In this document: positions 51,122 through 60,071 of the stretch, piece by piece
Numbering within the stretch: position 1 is the stretch's first letter
Layout of the letters: each line of letters starts with the position of its first letter
Source of the DNA: JAOAPY01 sp041492185
GTDB lineage: Bacteria > Acidobacteriota > Blastocatellia > Pyrinomonadales > Pyrinomonadaceae
Direction of reading: 5' to 3'
Assembly: GCA_041492185.1 (NCBI GenBank)
Contig: JBGPWL010000004.1
Coordinates: 39,101 to 103,100 of the forward strand
DNA length: 64,000 nt
The notes under the pieces: generated by a model
What the model was told of the DNA's origin: nothing
The model's input: the letters and a program-made list of their open reading frames with translations, nothing else
The model's database searches: none
Made by a program: the position numbers and the translations under genes

Positions 51122-51143
51122 CCATTTTCTCATAAACACTCAT

Positions 51144-51962
51144 TCACACTGATAAGACTTGCTCAACGGTGTCGCCGCCTCTTTGCGCCCACGTAAAGCC
51201 GCGCTGCGATCCGCGAATGAAGTGTACCAGATGCGCGACATTTTCATCTCCAATCTCGTCCATCCCAAGCAGCGCTTCTGCCAAAGGCATTCCCGATCGA
51301 AACAGAAGTTGATAAGCATGCTTCAACGCGAGTCTCGTCTCGCTTGAAAAACCCGCGCGCCGCAGTCCCACGGAATTAATTCCTCGTACTCGCGGTGGAT
51401 TCCCGTCTGTAATAAGAAACGGCAACACGTCCTGAACGATCTTCGACTTGCCCCCGACCATCGCATAGCGTCCCAGTCGCACGAACTGATGACAACCGAC
51501 ATTGTTCGACAAGAAGACATGATCCTCGACCGTGATGTGTCCCGCGAGCGCGGCGCCGTTCGTGAAAATGTTGTCATCGCCCACAACGCAGTTGTGCGCG
51601 ACGTGCACCCCGACCATAAAAAAGTTTCGCGAGCCGATGCGCGTCGTTTCTCCTTCTCCACACGCGCGATGCAGCGTCACAAACTCGCGTATTAGGTTGT
51701 CGTCACCAATCACCAGACTGCTGCGCCCGCCCTTGAACTTCACATCCTGCGGCTCGCCACCGAGCACCGCATGTTCGAAGATTCGGTTTCGGGCTCCGAT
51801 TTTCGTAAAGCGTTTGACGACCGCATGCGCCTCGATCTCACATCCTTCGCCGATCTCAACCTCATCTTCGATGACGGCATAAGGGCCAATACGGACGTCT
51901 AGCGCGATCTTTGCTTGGCGACTAATGCTTGCTGTCGAATCGATGGACTTGGCAGAATTCAT
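51144..51962 (-). CDS. lpxA: Acyl-ACP-UDP-N-acetylglucosamine O-acyltransferase
   Basis: 272 residues. A left-handed beta-helix starts at STASISRQAKIALDVRIGPY, with VLGGEPQDVKFKG near 70 as the LpxA-specific phrase. The catalytic His is in HVAHNCVVGDD near 121-131. The C-terminal helical part has INSVGLRRAGFSSETRLALK near 198-217, also typical. The enzyme starts lipid A synthesis by adding a 3-hydroxyacyl chain to UDP-GlcNAc. It is followed by lpxD after 175 bp that hold a palindrome. lpxC and fabZ are absent from the window. Confidence 0.94.
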   Translation of the reverse strand: MNSAKSIDSTASISRQAKIALDVRIGPYAVIEDEVEIGEGCEIEAHAVVKRFTKIGARNRIFEHAVLGGEPQDVKFKGGRSSLVIGDDNLIREFVTLHRACGEGETTRIGSRNFFMVGVHVAHNCVVGDDNIFTNGAALAGHITVEDHVFLSNNVGCHQFVRLGRYAMVGGKSKIVQDVLPFLITDGNPPRVRGINSVGLRRAGFSSETRLALKHAYQLLFRSGMPLAEALLGMDEIGDENVAHLVHFIRGSQRGFTWAQRGGDTVEQVLSV

Positions 51963-52099
51963 GCGCGGCGCGAATGGTACCTGCTCCTACTCGCTGCTGC
52001 AACTGAGCCGAGCAAGAATGGTGCAAGGCTCCGAATCCGATTCAGCTGCCGCTGGTCGATTTCTTCTGGGCGTCCTGAAGTTTTGCTCGTTTACACAGA

Positions 52100-52498
52100 T
52101 CAGTCTTCTGCGAGCTGCAGGTTTGAAGTGATGGTTTTGTTCGAATTGGGTGAGAAACGGTTATCGAAAATGATTACGTACCGTCCGGAACGAAGCCGCA
52201 GGTCGATCTGTCCGACAGTCACCCGGCCCGAGTCGTGATAACTGCGAGGTTCACGCCCGTTTCTAAAGCTGTCAAATTCGTCCTCGTCGATGAGCAAAAC
52301 GCGCATGTCATTTCCGCCGCCTTGCGCGCGGAATTGGCCGAACACGCGTGCTGACCTTGAGACCTCGAAGCTCCAATACCGATAGGAACCGGGATCAACG
52401 ACAAAGGTTGCCGGGGTAAGAGGCCCGGCAAAGACCGCCAAGGGCACTGCAGTTATTATCAATGCGACGGCGAGCGACGGAAGGACTTTTTTCAGCAT
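52100..52498 (-). CDS. Small secreted protein, possible GOLD/PPC-like beta domain
   Basis: 132 residues. A clear signal peptide (MLKKVLPSLAVALIITAVPL, cleaved near VFAGP) is followed by about 108 residues of strands: YRYWSFEVSRSARVFGQFRA, MRVLLIDEDEFDSF, DLRLRSGRYVIIFDNRFS and KTITSNLQL. The pattern, including the closing Y-x-x-x-F-D-N phrase, resembles small beta-sandwich domains of GOLD or prepeptidase type. That similarity is weak, and no function is assigned. It starts 35 bp after the stop of the giant STAND gene on the same strand, so it may be the third gene of that operon. Confidence 0.7.
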   Translation of the reverse strand: MLKKVLPSLAVALIITAVPLAVFAGPLTPATFVVDPGSYRYWSFEVSRSARVFGQFRAQGGGNDMRVLLIDEDEFDSFRNGREPRSYHDSGRVTVGQIDLRLRSGRYVIIFDNRFSPNSNKTITSNLQLAED

Positions 52499-52533
52499 GC
52501 GAACAGTTTACACCAGGATGTCGGCGTTGCCTG

Positions 52534-55500
52534 TCATTTCTTAGGGACTGCTTTTTGGAGCGCGTCTGCTTGTTTTGATAATTCATCGGCCTTTTCCGTT
52601 TGGCCCAGGTCCTTATAGATAGTGATCAATGCCCTTAGCGCGATGAGTTGACCGTTGCGGTCATTAACCTTGATCCGCGCCTGGAGAGCTTGCTCGTAGT
52701 AGCCAATTGCTTCCTGTTTCTTTCCAGCCTCGGAGTAAGAAGCGCCAATGGCAACAAGTGCCGATCCCTCTCCCTGGACGTCACTCTTGATCCGATAGGA
52801 CTCGAGGACTTCCTGGAAATAACTTGCTGCCCCGCTTTGATCGTTTAGAGCAAAATAGAGTTTGGCAATCTTCTTAAGCACGTCAAATTGGTAATAATAG
52901 TTTCTCTTCTGATACGACTCCCGCGCCTGCTTGTAATAGGCGATTGCCTGCTTCTTGTTGCCTAAGTCGTCATAGGACTTGCCGGCCGCTTCAAGTGCCG
53001 CACCCTCGCCAGCAACGTCTTTTACAGCCTGGTAGTAGCCAAACACCTTTTGGAAAAAGGTTGCTGCTGCTGCTTCCTGCTCATCCTTTTTGAGCTCACC
53101 AATAATCTTGCTCCCAGCCTGGATCACCTCACTGATGCGATAGTTACCGGTTATGGGCTCGTCGGCAGCTCTCTTCTGGTAAATCACCAGCGCGTCATCA
53201 TAGGCTTCCAGTGCGGATCGCTTTTCTCCTTGTTCGGCGTAAAACTTGGCTATCGTGATCAGGTTATTGACCACTTGAGTTCGCGCGAGCTTCAATGAGC
53301 CGGCTTCGATCTGGTTATAGGCGCTCCGCGCTTGATCGAAGGATTCGAGAATTTTTTGCTTGTCGTTGGGATCGTGAATACTATTATACACCTCACCTAT
53401 TCTAAGGAGAGCGTTGCCCTCTTCCAGGCGTTTGCCCGCTTGTTGCCACGCCTGCCGTTCGCGCGTGTAATAATCGATTGCTTTCGATTTGTCGTTTAGC
53501 TCGTTGCCGAAGAGATCTCCGATCGAATGAAGCGCCGTTGCCTTGCCAACGAAGTCATTGCGGTACTCGTCAATGACGCTGTCGTAGTAGGCTTGTAACT
53601 TCGCCCGGCCCTGGGGATCCTCTTTGTATAGCCCACCAATCTGGTGGAGCATCAGCATTGCCTTGGTTTCGAGCGCTGTCTTTTGATTGGCGTCTTTTGC
53701 CACAGCCTCGGCCTTTTGAAAGGCTTTGCGCGCCTTCGCGAAATTATCGAAAGCGTCATCCGTATTCTTTAAGTCAGAATAAAGATCGCCAATGGTTGAA
53801 TAATTGTCGCCTGCTTTCTCAGGCTGATTGACGCGATTGTAAACTGGCACCGCTTGTTCATAATACGAGATCGCTTTCTTAGCTCCCTCAGGTCCGGGCT
53901 TTGACTCCTTGTAGATATTACCGAGTTTGACCAGCACCGAAGCCTCCTTAGACTCCAGCTCAGCTCGCTCGGAATCGTCCTTAGTGTCTTTCTTAGCCTG
54001 GCTAAAGGCAGTCAGTGCGCGTTCATAAAAACTGATCGTCTTTTCCAGGACCCCTGGCTGTTTCGTTTTATCCTTGAATTCAGTCAATAAGAACCCGATT
54101 CTGCTTAGCAGTACCGCCTCTTCGTTGTGCAATTCAGCCTGCCGATAATCTTCACTAGCCTTGCTGTAAGATTCTACGACCTTATCAAGGTTTAGTTCGT
54201 CTTTCCCCTCTTTTGCAGCCACCGCCGCTTGCATTTCCCCGGTCAGATAAACATCGCCCATCCTCTGATGAATTGAAGCTCTCCTCTTGAGATCCGGCGG
54301 TTGCAGTCGGTCGTTAGCTCCTATGGCCTCTTCAAAAAAACTGATTGCCTGAGTTCGATTCGTCTTTGACTCTTCTTGCTTCTTAGGATCGTTGGCTTCG
54401 AGGTATAGCTTCAATATAACCCTGTTTGTTTCCGGGGATTCCTGAGTCTCGTCGGTGCTAGAATCAAAAATTCTCAGCACATCAGTGGGCAAGGTTCCAC
54501 TCTTGGCCGCATAGCTCTCGGCGACGTTTAGCAACGCATAAGATTCTGACGAAGCATTTTTTGCTTTTCGTGAGAGGGTGAGCGCCTGACCAAAGTAGTC
54601 GATTGCCTGATCCATATTACCAGCCCTGGTCGCATCGAAACCGTAAAGATCTAAATCCATTATCCGCGCCGCGTCCAGTATTACCGTCGCCTGCCGATTG
54701 GACCGATCCGTTTCTGTTTCGGCTGTATGCTGGGCGACAACGGCTTCTCCTTTAGCCTTGATGGCCTTTTGCTCGCTGACTCTGGCGCTCTGTTCGCTGA
54801 TCTTCAAAAGCCGAGCCTGTTCCTTGGTATTATCTCGTTCCTGCTCCACATTCGTCTTTGCTCTCTGCAATTCGTCTTGCGCGCGCTTGGCTTCCTCAAG
54901 CGCTTTTTTGGCAATTCCTTCCTGTTTCATTGCTTCAGAACGCTGCTGGACTGCTTCGCCAAGATTCTGGTTAGCCTGAGCACGCTTTTGAAATGCGTAA
55001 ACGGTCGCGCCGGCCATCAGTAGCAACAATACAACCAGAACAACCAGGGCCTGGCGCATGCGTCGCTGTCGCTCCATGGAAAACGCTCGTTCAACCTGGG
55101 CCCGTTGCTTGACCAATTGTTGAGCTTGAACATAGCGCGCGCGCCACTCAAGGATTGCTGGGCCAAGCACATCATGGAAAAGCTCGTACCGTACGGCCTG
55201 TCCGGGCACGGACACTTTGCGCAGAATGTTCATTTCTCTACCTGAACCGAGCAGGCTCAGCACTGACTGCACTTCGGTTTCACTGAGTTCAGAAAAGGCG
55301 GCGAGAGCCGCGGGTTCCTGGGCGATCTTCGAACCTGAGGGCGTGACGAGAAAGCGCAGCACTGAAGCCGCCGTCGCGCGCTGAGAATCGCTCAACTGAT
55401 CCATCACTTTGTCGAGATGCGTGCGCGCGATCTCCAGCGCTCCTCCGAGTTCCTCGAAGGTGCTGAGACGCAGCATGTGGGACTTACTCGCCTTCTCGGC

Positions 55501-56394
55501 CTCCCACAGACGGATCAAGACCAGTTGCAGGAACGGTGTTTCGATTCTGGTGCCGGATAGCGGGCCGCTTGTTGCCGCGCTGGTCTGGACCTGGCTGGGC
55601 CCACCATCTTTGAAATGCCCCGGCTTCACCTCGTCGATGATCGCCGTCACCAGATCGTCATCAATCCCCATCTTGTCATCTTTATGTTTCTCGTTATAGA
55701 CCCTCAGCGGCTCACGTATCGCGCTGGTGGCCCCGGCTCGATCCAGATTCTCCAGACGCAACAGGTTGCTTAGCAAGTTGGGAATGCGCGGACGGAAGCG
55801 ATCGAGCTTGCTCAACTCTTCTTCGCGCATTGAGAGCATGAAGTTGACCCCGGATTCCTGCTGATTGACGGCGCGCGCGAATTCCGCGTCAAAACCCTCT
55901 GCTCCAGTCGTAGGTGCGTGATAGAGAAAGTATTCCTCGAACTGATCGAATATGATGAGGAGGCGACGACCGAATGCTCTGGCGCATCCCGCCAGCAAAT
56001 AGTCGAGCGGCAGTTTCTCCAGGAGAGTCGCTCCTTCCAACTCGAGAACTTTGCCGACTTCGCGCAACACTTCTGCTCGTTCTTTCCCGGTACTTTTGGA
56101 AACCGCGCTCAGGACCTCGTTCTTGAGCGTGAGGTCGAATTTGTCATCCTGCCAACGACTAAACAATAGGACTATGACGCGCGGCGTCTCGCGCAGTTGG
56201 GGTATCGCGCCCGCTTGCAGGACTGAACTTTTGCCGACGCCGCTGGCGCCGTAGAGTATCGTCAACGGGGCAGCGAATAAGTTCGAAGCAACTGTTTCGC
56301 GATCGCGCTCGCGGCCAAAAAAATACTCGCGATCTTCCTCGGTGTAGGGTTGCAGTCCTTTGTAAGGACAGCCATCGGAACTATTGGTAGCCAT
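52534..56394 (-). CDS. nSTAND1-type NTPase with one membrane segment, coiled coil and TPR array
   Basis: 1286 residues. The N-terminus CPYKGLQPYTEEDREYFFGRE and Walker A GASGVGKSS (49-57) are typical of nSTAND1 NTPases; Walker B is LLIIFDQFEEYF at 145-156. A winged-helix-like part ends near VRYELFHDVLGPAILEWRAR (401-420). A single hydrophobic helix lies at about 448-468, followed by a coiled coil rich in Ala, Lys, Glu and Gln to about 560. The rest, about 580-1270, is made of TPR-like repeats with phrases such as AIDYFGQAL, AISYYEQAV and AIGYYEQAL. STAND proteins oligomerise after sensing a ligand and switch on an effector. The SIR2-like effector gene is immediately upstream, three bases apart. 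Confidence 0.85.
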   Translation of the reverse strand: MATNSSDGCPYKGLQPYTEEDREYFFGRERDRETVASNLFAAPLTILYGASGVGKSSVLQAGAIPQLRETPRVIVLLFSRWQDDKFDLTLKNEVLSAVSKSTGKERAEVLREVGKVLELEGATLLEKLPLDYLLAGCARAFGRRLLIIFDQFEEYFLYHAPTTGAEGFDAEFARAVNQQESGVNFMLSMREEELSKLDRFRPRIPNLLSNLLRLENLDRAGATSAIREPLRVYNEKHKDDKMGIDDDLVTAIIDEVKPGHFKDGGPSQVQTSAATSGPLSGTRIETPFLQLVLIRLWEAEKASKSHMLRLSTFEELGGALEIARTHLDKVMDQLSDSQRATAASVLRFLVTPSGSKIAQEPAALAAFSELSETEVQSVLSLLGSGREMNILRKVSVPGQAVRYELFHDVLGPAILEWRARYVQAQQLVKQRAQVERAFSMERQRRMRQALVVLVVLLLLMAGATVYAFQKRAQANQNLGEAVQQRSEAMKQEGIAKKALEEAKRAQDELQRAKTNVEQERDNTKEQARLLKISEQSARVSEQKAIKAKGEAVVAQHTAETETDRSNRQATVILDAARIMDLDLYGFDATRAGNMDQAIDYFGQALTLSRKAKNASSESYALLNVAESYAAKSGTLPTDVLRIFDSSTDETQESPETNRVILKLYLEANDPKKQEESKTNRTQAISFFEEAIGANDRLQPPDLKRRASIHQRMGDVYLTGEMQAAVAAKEGKDELNLDKVVESYSKASEDYRQAELHNEEAVLLSRIGFLLTEFKDKTKQPGVLEKTISFYERALTAFSQAKKDTKDDSERAELESKEASVLVKLGNIYKESKPGPEGAKKAISYYEQAVPVYNRVNQPEKAGDNYSTIGDLYSDLKNTDDAFDNFAKARKAFQKAEAVAKDANQKTALETKAMLMLHQIGGLYKEDPQGRAKLQAYYDSVIDEYRNDFVGKATALHSIGDLFGNELNDKSKAIDYYTRERQAWQQAGKRLEEGNALLRIGEVYNSIHDPNDKQKILESFDQARSAYNQIEAGSLKLARTQVVNNLITIAKFYAEQGEKRSALEAYDDALVIYQKRAADEPITGNYRISEVIQAGSKIIGELKKDEQEAAAATFFQKVFGYYQAVKDVAGEGAALEAAGKSYDDLGNKKQAIAYYKQARESYQKRNYYYQFDVLKKIAKLYFALNDQSGAASYFQEVLESYRIKSDVQGEGSALVAIGASYSEAGKKQEAIGYYEQALQARIKVNDRNGQLIALRALITIYKDLGQTEKADELSKQADALQKAVPKK

Positions 56395-56397
56395 ATC

Positions 56398-57405
56398 TCA
56401 CACTCCGTCCGAGAATTTGCGGAGCTCGTCCACAAACTTGTTGACGTCCATGTTGTAGATGTTAACGTTGCGCTTCTTCCACAGCATCGTTTCCAAAAGG
56501 GAAGGCCGGTACTGAATGGCCCAGGAGGGATCGTCATCCTGATCAGCGTTGCCGGGCTCCTGGATTCTGAGGACTGCTTTAAGATTCTTGAGTACAACGC
56601 GCAGGTTCCAGTCGCGCAAACCATATCCCAGAAAAAGAAACTGGCGAGCACTGAAGTAGGCCATGAACTGCGCGGGCACCGCCGCTTGCTGAGTCATCCG
56701 GTGAAGGAAATCTATGTAGTCTTCCTCCGTAATGACGTAACTATCATCGCGGTAGGGTTTGTCATCGTCCACAAGATCCTTGTTGGCTGCACGCTTGAGC
56801 CAGGGGCGAACCACGGTACCGTGCATCTTATAAATGACCGTTGTTTCTTTCAGGCGCTCCGCCATCGGGATGGTGTTAGGCGGTTGCGGGTCCGGTTCAG
56901 TGGCTCCGTGTTTCCACCATAAAACGGCTCCCGCCATGTCTGTCCGATCAGTCGGATGGACAACCAGATCGTAGGGACGACCTTTTGCCTCAAAGGCCCG
57001 TTCGGTTAGATCGTCGTAATTCGTGGTGACGATCAATAGCGGCCTCGCAATATCGGCCAGGTATTCGTGAATCTTGCACGGCGCGTAGTCTTTGTTGAAG
57101 GTTAAGTGCAGCATCTCACGTAAGCTGCGGCGCCCGCTGTTGTCGACATAAAATGAAGCTACCTTTGCCAAATCATCGAGATCTTGATCCGACTCGGCGG
57201 GGAAATTGGCTTCAGTAGCCAGGACGCGCGACAGTTCGGAGCCGCTCGGTAATCTGGCGGCGACCTCTGCGGTTCCTTCGGTGCAGGGCTGTGCCCCACC
57301 CATGTTGACGCCGGCACCCAGGAACGGCACTACCCGGCCACCTTTTAAGGCTCTAGCAATCGTCCCGTACGGCGCTTCAATTTCTGCAGTCCATCGAGGA
57401 TCCAT
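56398..57405 (-). CDS. SIR2-like (SIR2_2) domain protein
   Basis: 335 residues, with AAGGAG about five bases before the ATG. The NAD-site pattern of SIR2-like proteins is present: VVPFLGAGVN at 25-34, TTNYDDLTERAF at 127-138 (Asn129 and Asp131) and the catalytic-type His in IYKMHGTV at 191-198. Later parts are EEDYIDFLHRM and FLFLGYGLRDWNLR, typical of SIR2_2. Zinc-finger cysteines of classic sirtuins are missing. In bacterial defence, this type consumes NAD when activated. The operon with a STAND sensor suggests the same, but the activity is inferred. Confidence 0.86.
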   Translation of the reverse strand: MDPRWTAEIEAPYGTIARALKGGRVVPFLGAGVNMGGAQPCTEGTAEVAARLPSGSELSRVLATEANFPAESDQDLDDLAKVASFYVDNSGRRSLREMLHLTFNKDYAPCKIHEYLADIARPLLIVTTNYDDLTERAFEAKGRPYDLVVHPTDRTDMAGAVLWWKHGATEPDPQPPNTIPMAERLKETTVIYKMHGTVVRPWLKRAANKDLVDDDKPYRDDSYVITEEDYIDFLHRMTQQAAVPAQFMAYFSARQFLFLGYGLRDWNLRVVLKNLKAVLRIQEPGNADQDDDPSWAIQYRPSLLETMLWKKRNVNIYNMDVNKFVDELRKFSDGV

Positions 57406-57927
57406 ACTGCTCCTTATGTCTTGCTGGCGATTCTATAAGGTTTCAGGCACTTGATGTGGGGCAGTGCCACGGGTAGCATCGCATTGTCTCAACATAAAAG
57501 ATCGAGTCGATAGATAATTGCAAGAAGCTTTGAGAAGACTCGCTGATGAGGGTTCTTGGAACCACTGGCACTCAGGAAGGCCCGCGCTGCTACAAGAGCT
57601 CACCGCGGGTCCGAGGTTTTGCCGTTCGAGAAGGCAATCTCACCAGTCAAAACAACACAGCCAGCTTATACACCCAGGCATTCTAGACTGTCAATCACTC
57701 CAAGACTCACTCCAGGACTCGCATGAAAGAACCCGCCTTTCTGATATTTCGGAACGCGGCTGTCCGTGCTGGCGCCAGGAAACCAGGCTTTTTGCCTTGC
57801 CTTTGCGGGTTTAGGCCACTATCATGACACGGCTGCGCAGCAGTCAATTAGGAGCAGTCTCTTAGTCCTTCGTTATCGCCACACCGCGTCGACGGGTTTG
57901 CGCGGCAATTTTTGAGGAGAATAATTC
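57406..57927. other. 522-bp divergent gap between the SIR2 operon and the radical SAM gene
   Basis: No credible gene on either strand; the frames are short and lack start signals. It contains a near-direct repeat ACTCCAAGACTC / ACTCCAGGACTC at about 57700, the Shine-Dalgarno elements of both flanking genes at its ends, and one possible promoter on the plus strand. It is the largest gap on this side of the window, so regulation of the defence-like operon is probably encoded here. Confidence 0.5.
57797..57825 (+). promoter_or_regulatory. Possible promoter of the radical SAM gene
   Basis: TTGCCT at 57797-57802, 17 bases, then TATCAT at 57820-57825. It fits a housekeeping promoter at moderate quality and lies about 100 bases before the TTG start. 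Confidence 0.4.
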
Positions 57928-59904
57928 TTGTTCAGTGATCAATTTCGCCGGGGCGAGTCAGATAAAGGCGTAATTAACGGAGTAAAAGGCTCGAGGTTTA
58001 TTTCAGGCCTTTCCGGTGTCGTCTGGAAAGCCTTTCAGTCGATCAACAAACGGCTGCCCGAAGGTGAGGCTATTCGTCCCAAATGGGCGCCGGGCCCGTT
58101 GCTGAAATCCTACGAGCGCACCTCGCCACCACTCGGATTTCCCAGAGAGACAGATTCGCTTTGCCCGCGCTGCGTCAAGGAGGTCCGCGACGCCGTCATC
58201 ACGGGCGAAACAACTCTCGAATCGTTGATGAATGAGCATCCGGGCGAGATCAAAGCCCAGATCGTCGAAGAGAACGGTCAGGTCGTCATGCGCAAGACCT
58301 GCCCGAAGCACGGCGAGTTTGTTGATGTGATGGCGACCGACCCCGCGTTTCTCGAGCGGATCGAATCGCTTTTCTTTGGTCGTGACTTTAAGGCCGCCGA
58401 AGATTCACACGTGCATAAGCACGGAACGTCTAATATCAAGTTTGGCCGCGGCGCGGTGTTGACTGTCGATCTAACCAATCGCTGCAACATGATGTGCAAT
58501 CCGTGCTTCATGGATGCGAATCAGGTTGGCTACGTTCACGAGCCGACGTTTGAAGATACGAAAGCGATTCTCGATCGCGCAGTCTCGTTCAAGCCAAAGC
58601 GCCAGATCATTATTCTCTTCTCAGGTGGCGAACCGACGCTGTCGCCTTACTATCTCGAAGCCGTTGCTTACGCGAAGAAGGTTGGCTTCTATCGAATCCT
58701 GGCGGCGACAAATGGAATTCGTTTTGCCGAAGACATTGAATTTTGCAAAGCAGCGAAAGCAGCAGGCCAGCATGGCGTCTATCTGCAATTCGACGGTGTC
58801 AGCGAAGAGAAGAACCAGCATCGCGGCGTCGGTAATCTTTTTGATGTGAAGTTGCGCGCGATCGAAAATCTTGCGAGCGTCGGCATCAAGGTCACGCTGG
58901 TAACGACGATCGTCAACACCATCAACAACGACGGCATCGGCGCGATTGTCGAGTTTGCCGCCAAGAACATCGACAAAGTTCAGACCATCGCGTTTCAGCC
59001 AGTTTCATTTACCGGCCGCGATGAAGACATTTCCGATCACTTGCGCATCAAGCAGCGCTACACGCTCGCCGGCATGACGCACGATCTAAAAGATCAACTC
59101 GGCGGACGTTTGCAGCCGCTGCGCGATTGGTATCCGCTTTCTTCTTATTCAGCATTCACGAGCGTGATGGACATGCTCCAGGGTGCGGACGCGCCGTGGG
59201 GTTGGTCGTCGTGCAATTGCCATCCAAACTGCGGCATCTTCACTTTGATCGTGGTCAATAAGAACACCGGTCAGTTCAATTCGTTGTTCGACTTCTTCGA
59301 CTACGAACAGTTCATGAAAGACGTCGCGGTGATTACCGATACAGCACGCGGGAAGAAACTCTCTTATGCGCAGCTCGGGATGGCGATCATGCGCAACTTC
59401 CACGCTGAGCGCGCGCCCGCAGGATTTCCGATCTCGCAGATTATCAATTTGTTCAAACCCTCATCGACGAATTCAAGTTCTGATCGCAACGATCGGATGA
59501 CCAGCGCCGGCCAGGATACGCTGACCGACAACTGGCGCGTCCTGTGCGTCGAGGGCATGTGGTTTCAGGATCTTTTCAATTACGACTTTCGCCGCACTGA
59601 GATGTGTGTGATTCCCTACGGCACGCAGGAAGGCGAGATCAGTTTCTGCGCTTACAACACCGGCGTTGGTTGGCGTCAGATCATCGAGAACATGCACAAG
59701 ACCGCCAACCTCGCTGAGTGGTATGCGGAGAACGAACGCCATCCCGTCTACGCCGCCGGCCACGACGTACCCGGCATCTCAAAGAAACATTCGCTCAGTC
59801 TGCCAATCATCAATGCCATCATCGCGGAAGATGCAGACGAGAAGCCGGTTGTCGTTTCGCCGTATCTGGTTGAAGAGCGCGAGCAGGAAGCGGTAAGCGC
59901 CTAG
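57928..59904 (+). CDS. Radical SAM protein of the MJ0619/tetraether-synthase-like group
   Basis: 658 residues. The start is TTG at 57928 with GAGGAG eight bases upstream; no ATG lies nearby. An N-terminal metal site is suggested by CPRC (79-82) and CPKHG (125-129). The radical SAM CX3CX2C is Cys186, Cys190 and Cys193 in LTNRCNMMCNPCFMDAN, and FSGGEPTLSP (231-240) is the SAM-binding GGE motif. More cysteines follow at 429, 431 and 435 (CNCHPNC) and in a C-terminal set around LCVEGMW, MCVIPYG and ISFCAYNTG. This layout is that of MJ0619-like enzymes, which include archaeal Tes, the tetraether lipid synthase. A role in joining lipid tails in membrane-spanning bacterial lipids is a strong candidate but is inferred. 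Confidence 0.82.
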   Translation: MFSDQFRRGESDKGVINGVKGSRFISGLSGVVWKAFQSINKRLPEGEAIRPKWAPGPLLKSYERTSPPLGFPRETDSLCPRCVKEVRDAVITGETTLESLMNEHPGEIKAQIVEENGQVVMRKTCPKHGEFVDVMATDPAFLERIESLFFGRDFKAAEDSHVHKHGTSNIKFGRGAVLTVDLTNRCNMMCNPCFMDANQVGYVHEPTFEDTKAILDRAVSFKPKRQIIILFSGGEPTLSPYYLEAVAYAKKVGFYRILAATNGIRFAEDIEFCKAAKAAGQHGVYLQFDGVSEEKNQHRGVGNLFDVKLRAIENLASVGIKVTLVTTIVNTINNDGIGAIVEFAAKNIDKVQTIAFQPVSFTGRDEDISDHLRIKQRYTLAGMTHDLKDQLGGRLQPLRDWYPLSSYSAFTSVMDMLQGADAPWGWSSCNCHPNCGIFTLIVVNKNTGQFNSLFDFFDYEQFMKDVAVITDTARGKKLSYAQLGMAIMRNFHAERAPAGFPISQIINLFKPSSTNSSSDRNDRMTSAGQDTLTDNWRVLCVEGMWFQDLFNYDFRRTEMCVIPYGTQEGEISFCAYNTGVGWRQIIENMHKTANLAEWYAENERHPVYAAGHDVPGISKKHSLSLPIINAIIAEDADEKPVVVSPYLVEEREQEAVSA

Positions 59905-60071
59905 ATCACTTAGTAGTACTTCTCTCCCAATCACAGGATGACGTTCATGTACTTCGAGTCGCAGTTTTCGCGACTCGGCTCTCGATTGCATGTAATTGGC
60001 TTGTCGGCTGCACCAGTTATTTGCTTTGTGAGCGCCATGATCCAAACCATTCAGCCCAAGGAGAGTCAACT

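Noticed and set aside
57406..57927. Small gene or riboswitch upstream of the radical SAM gene
   Set aside because: No frame with a plausible start and no recognisable riboswitch core; left as a plain regulatory gap.
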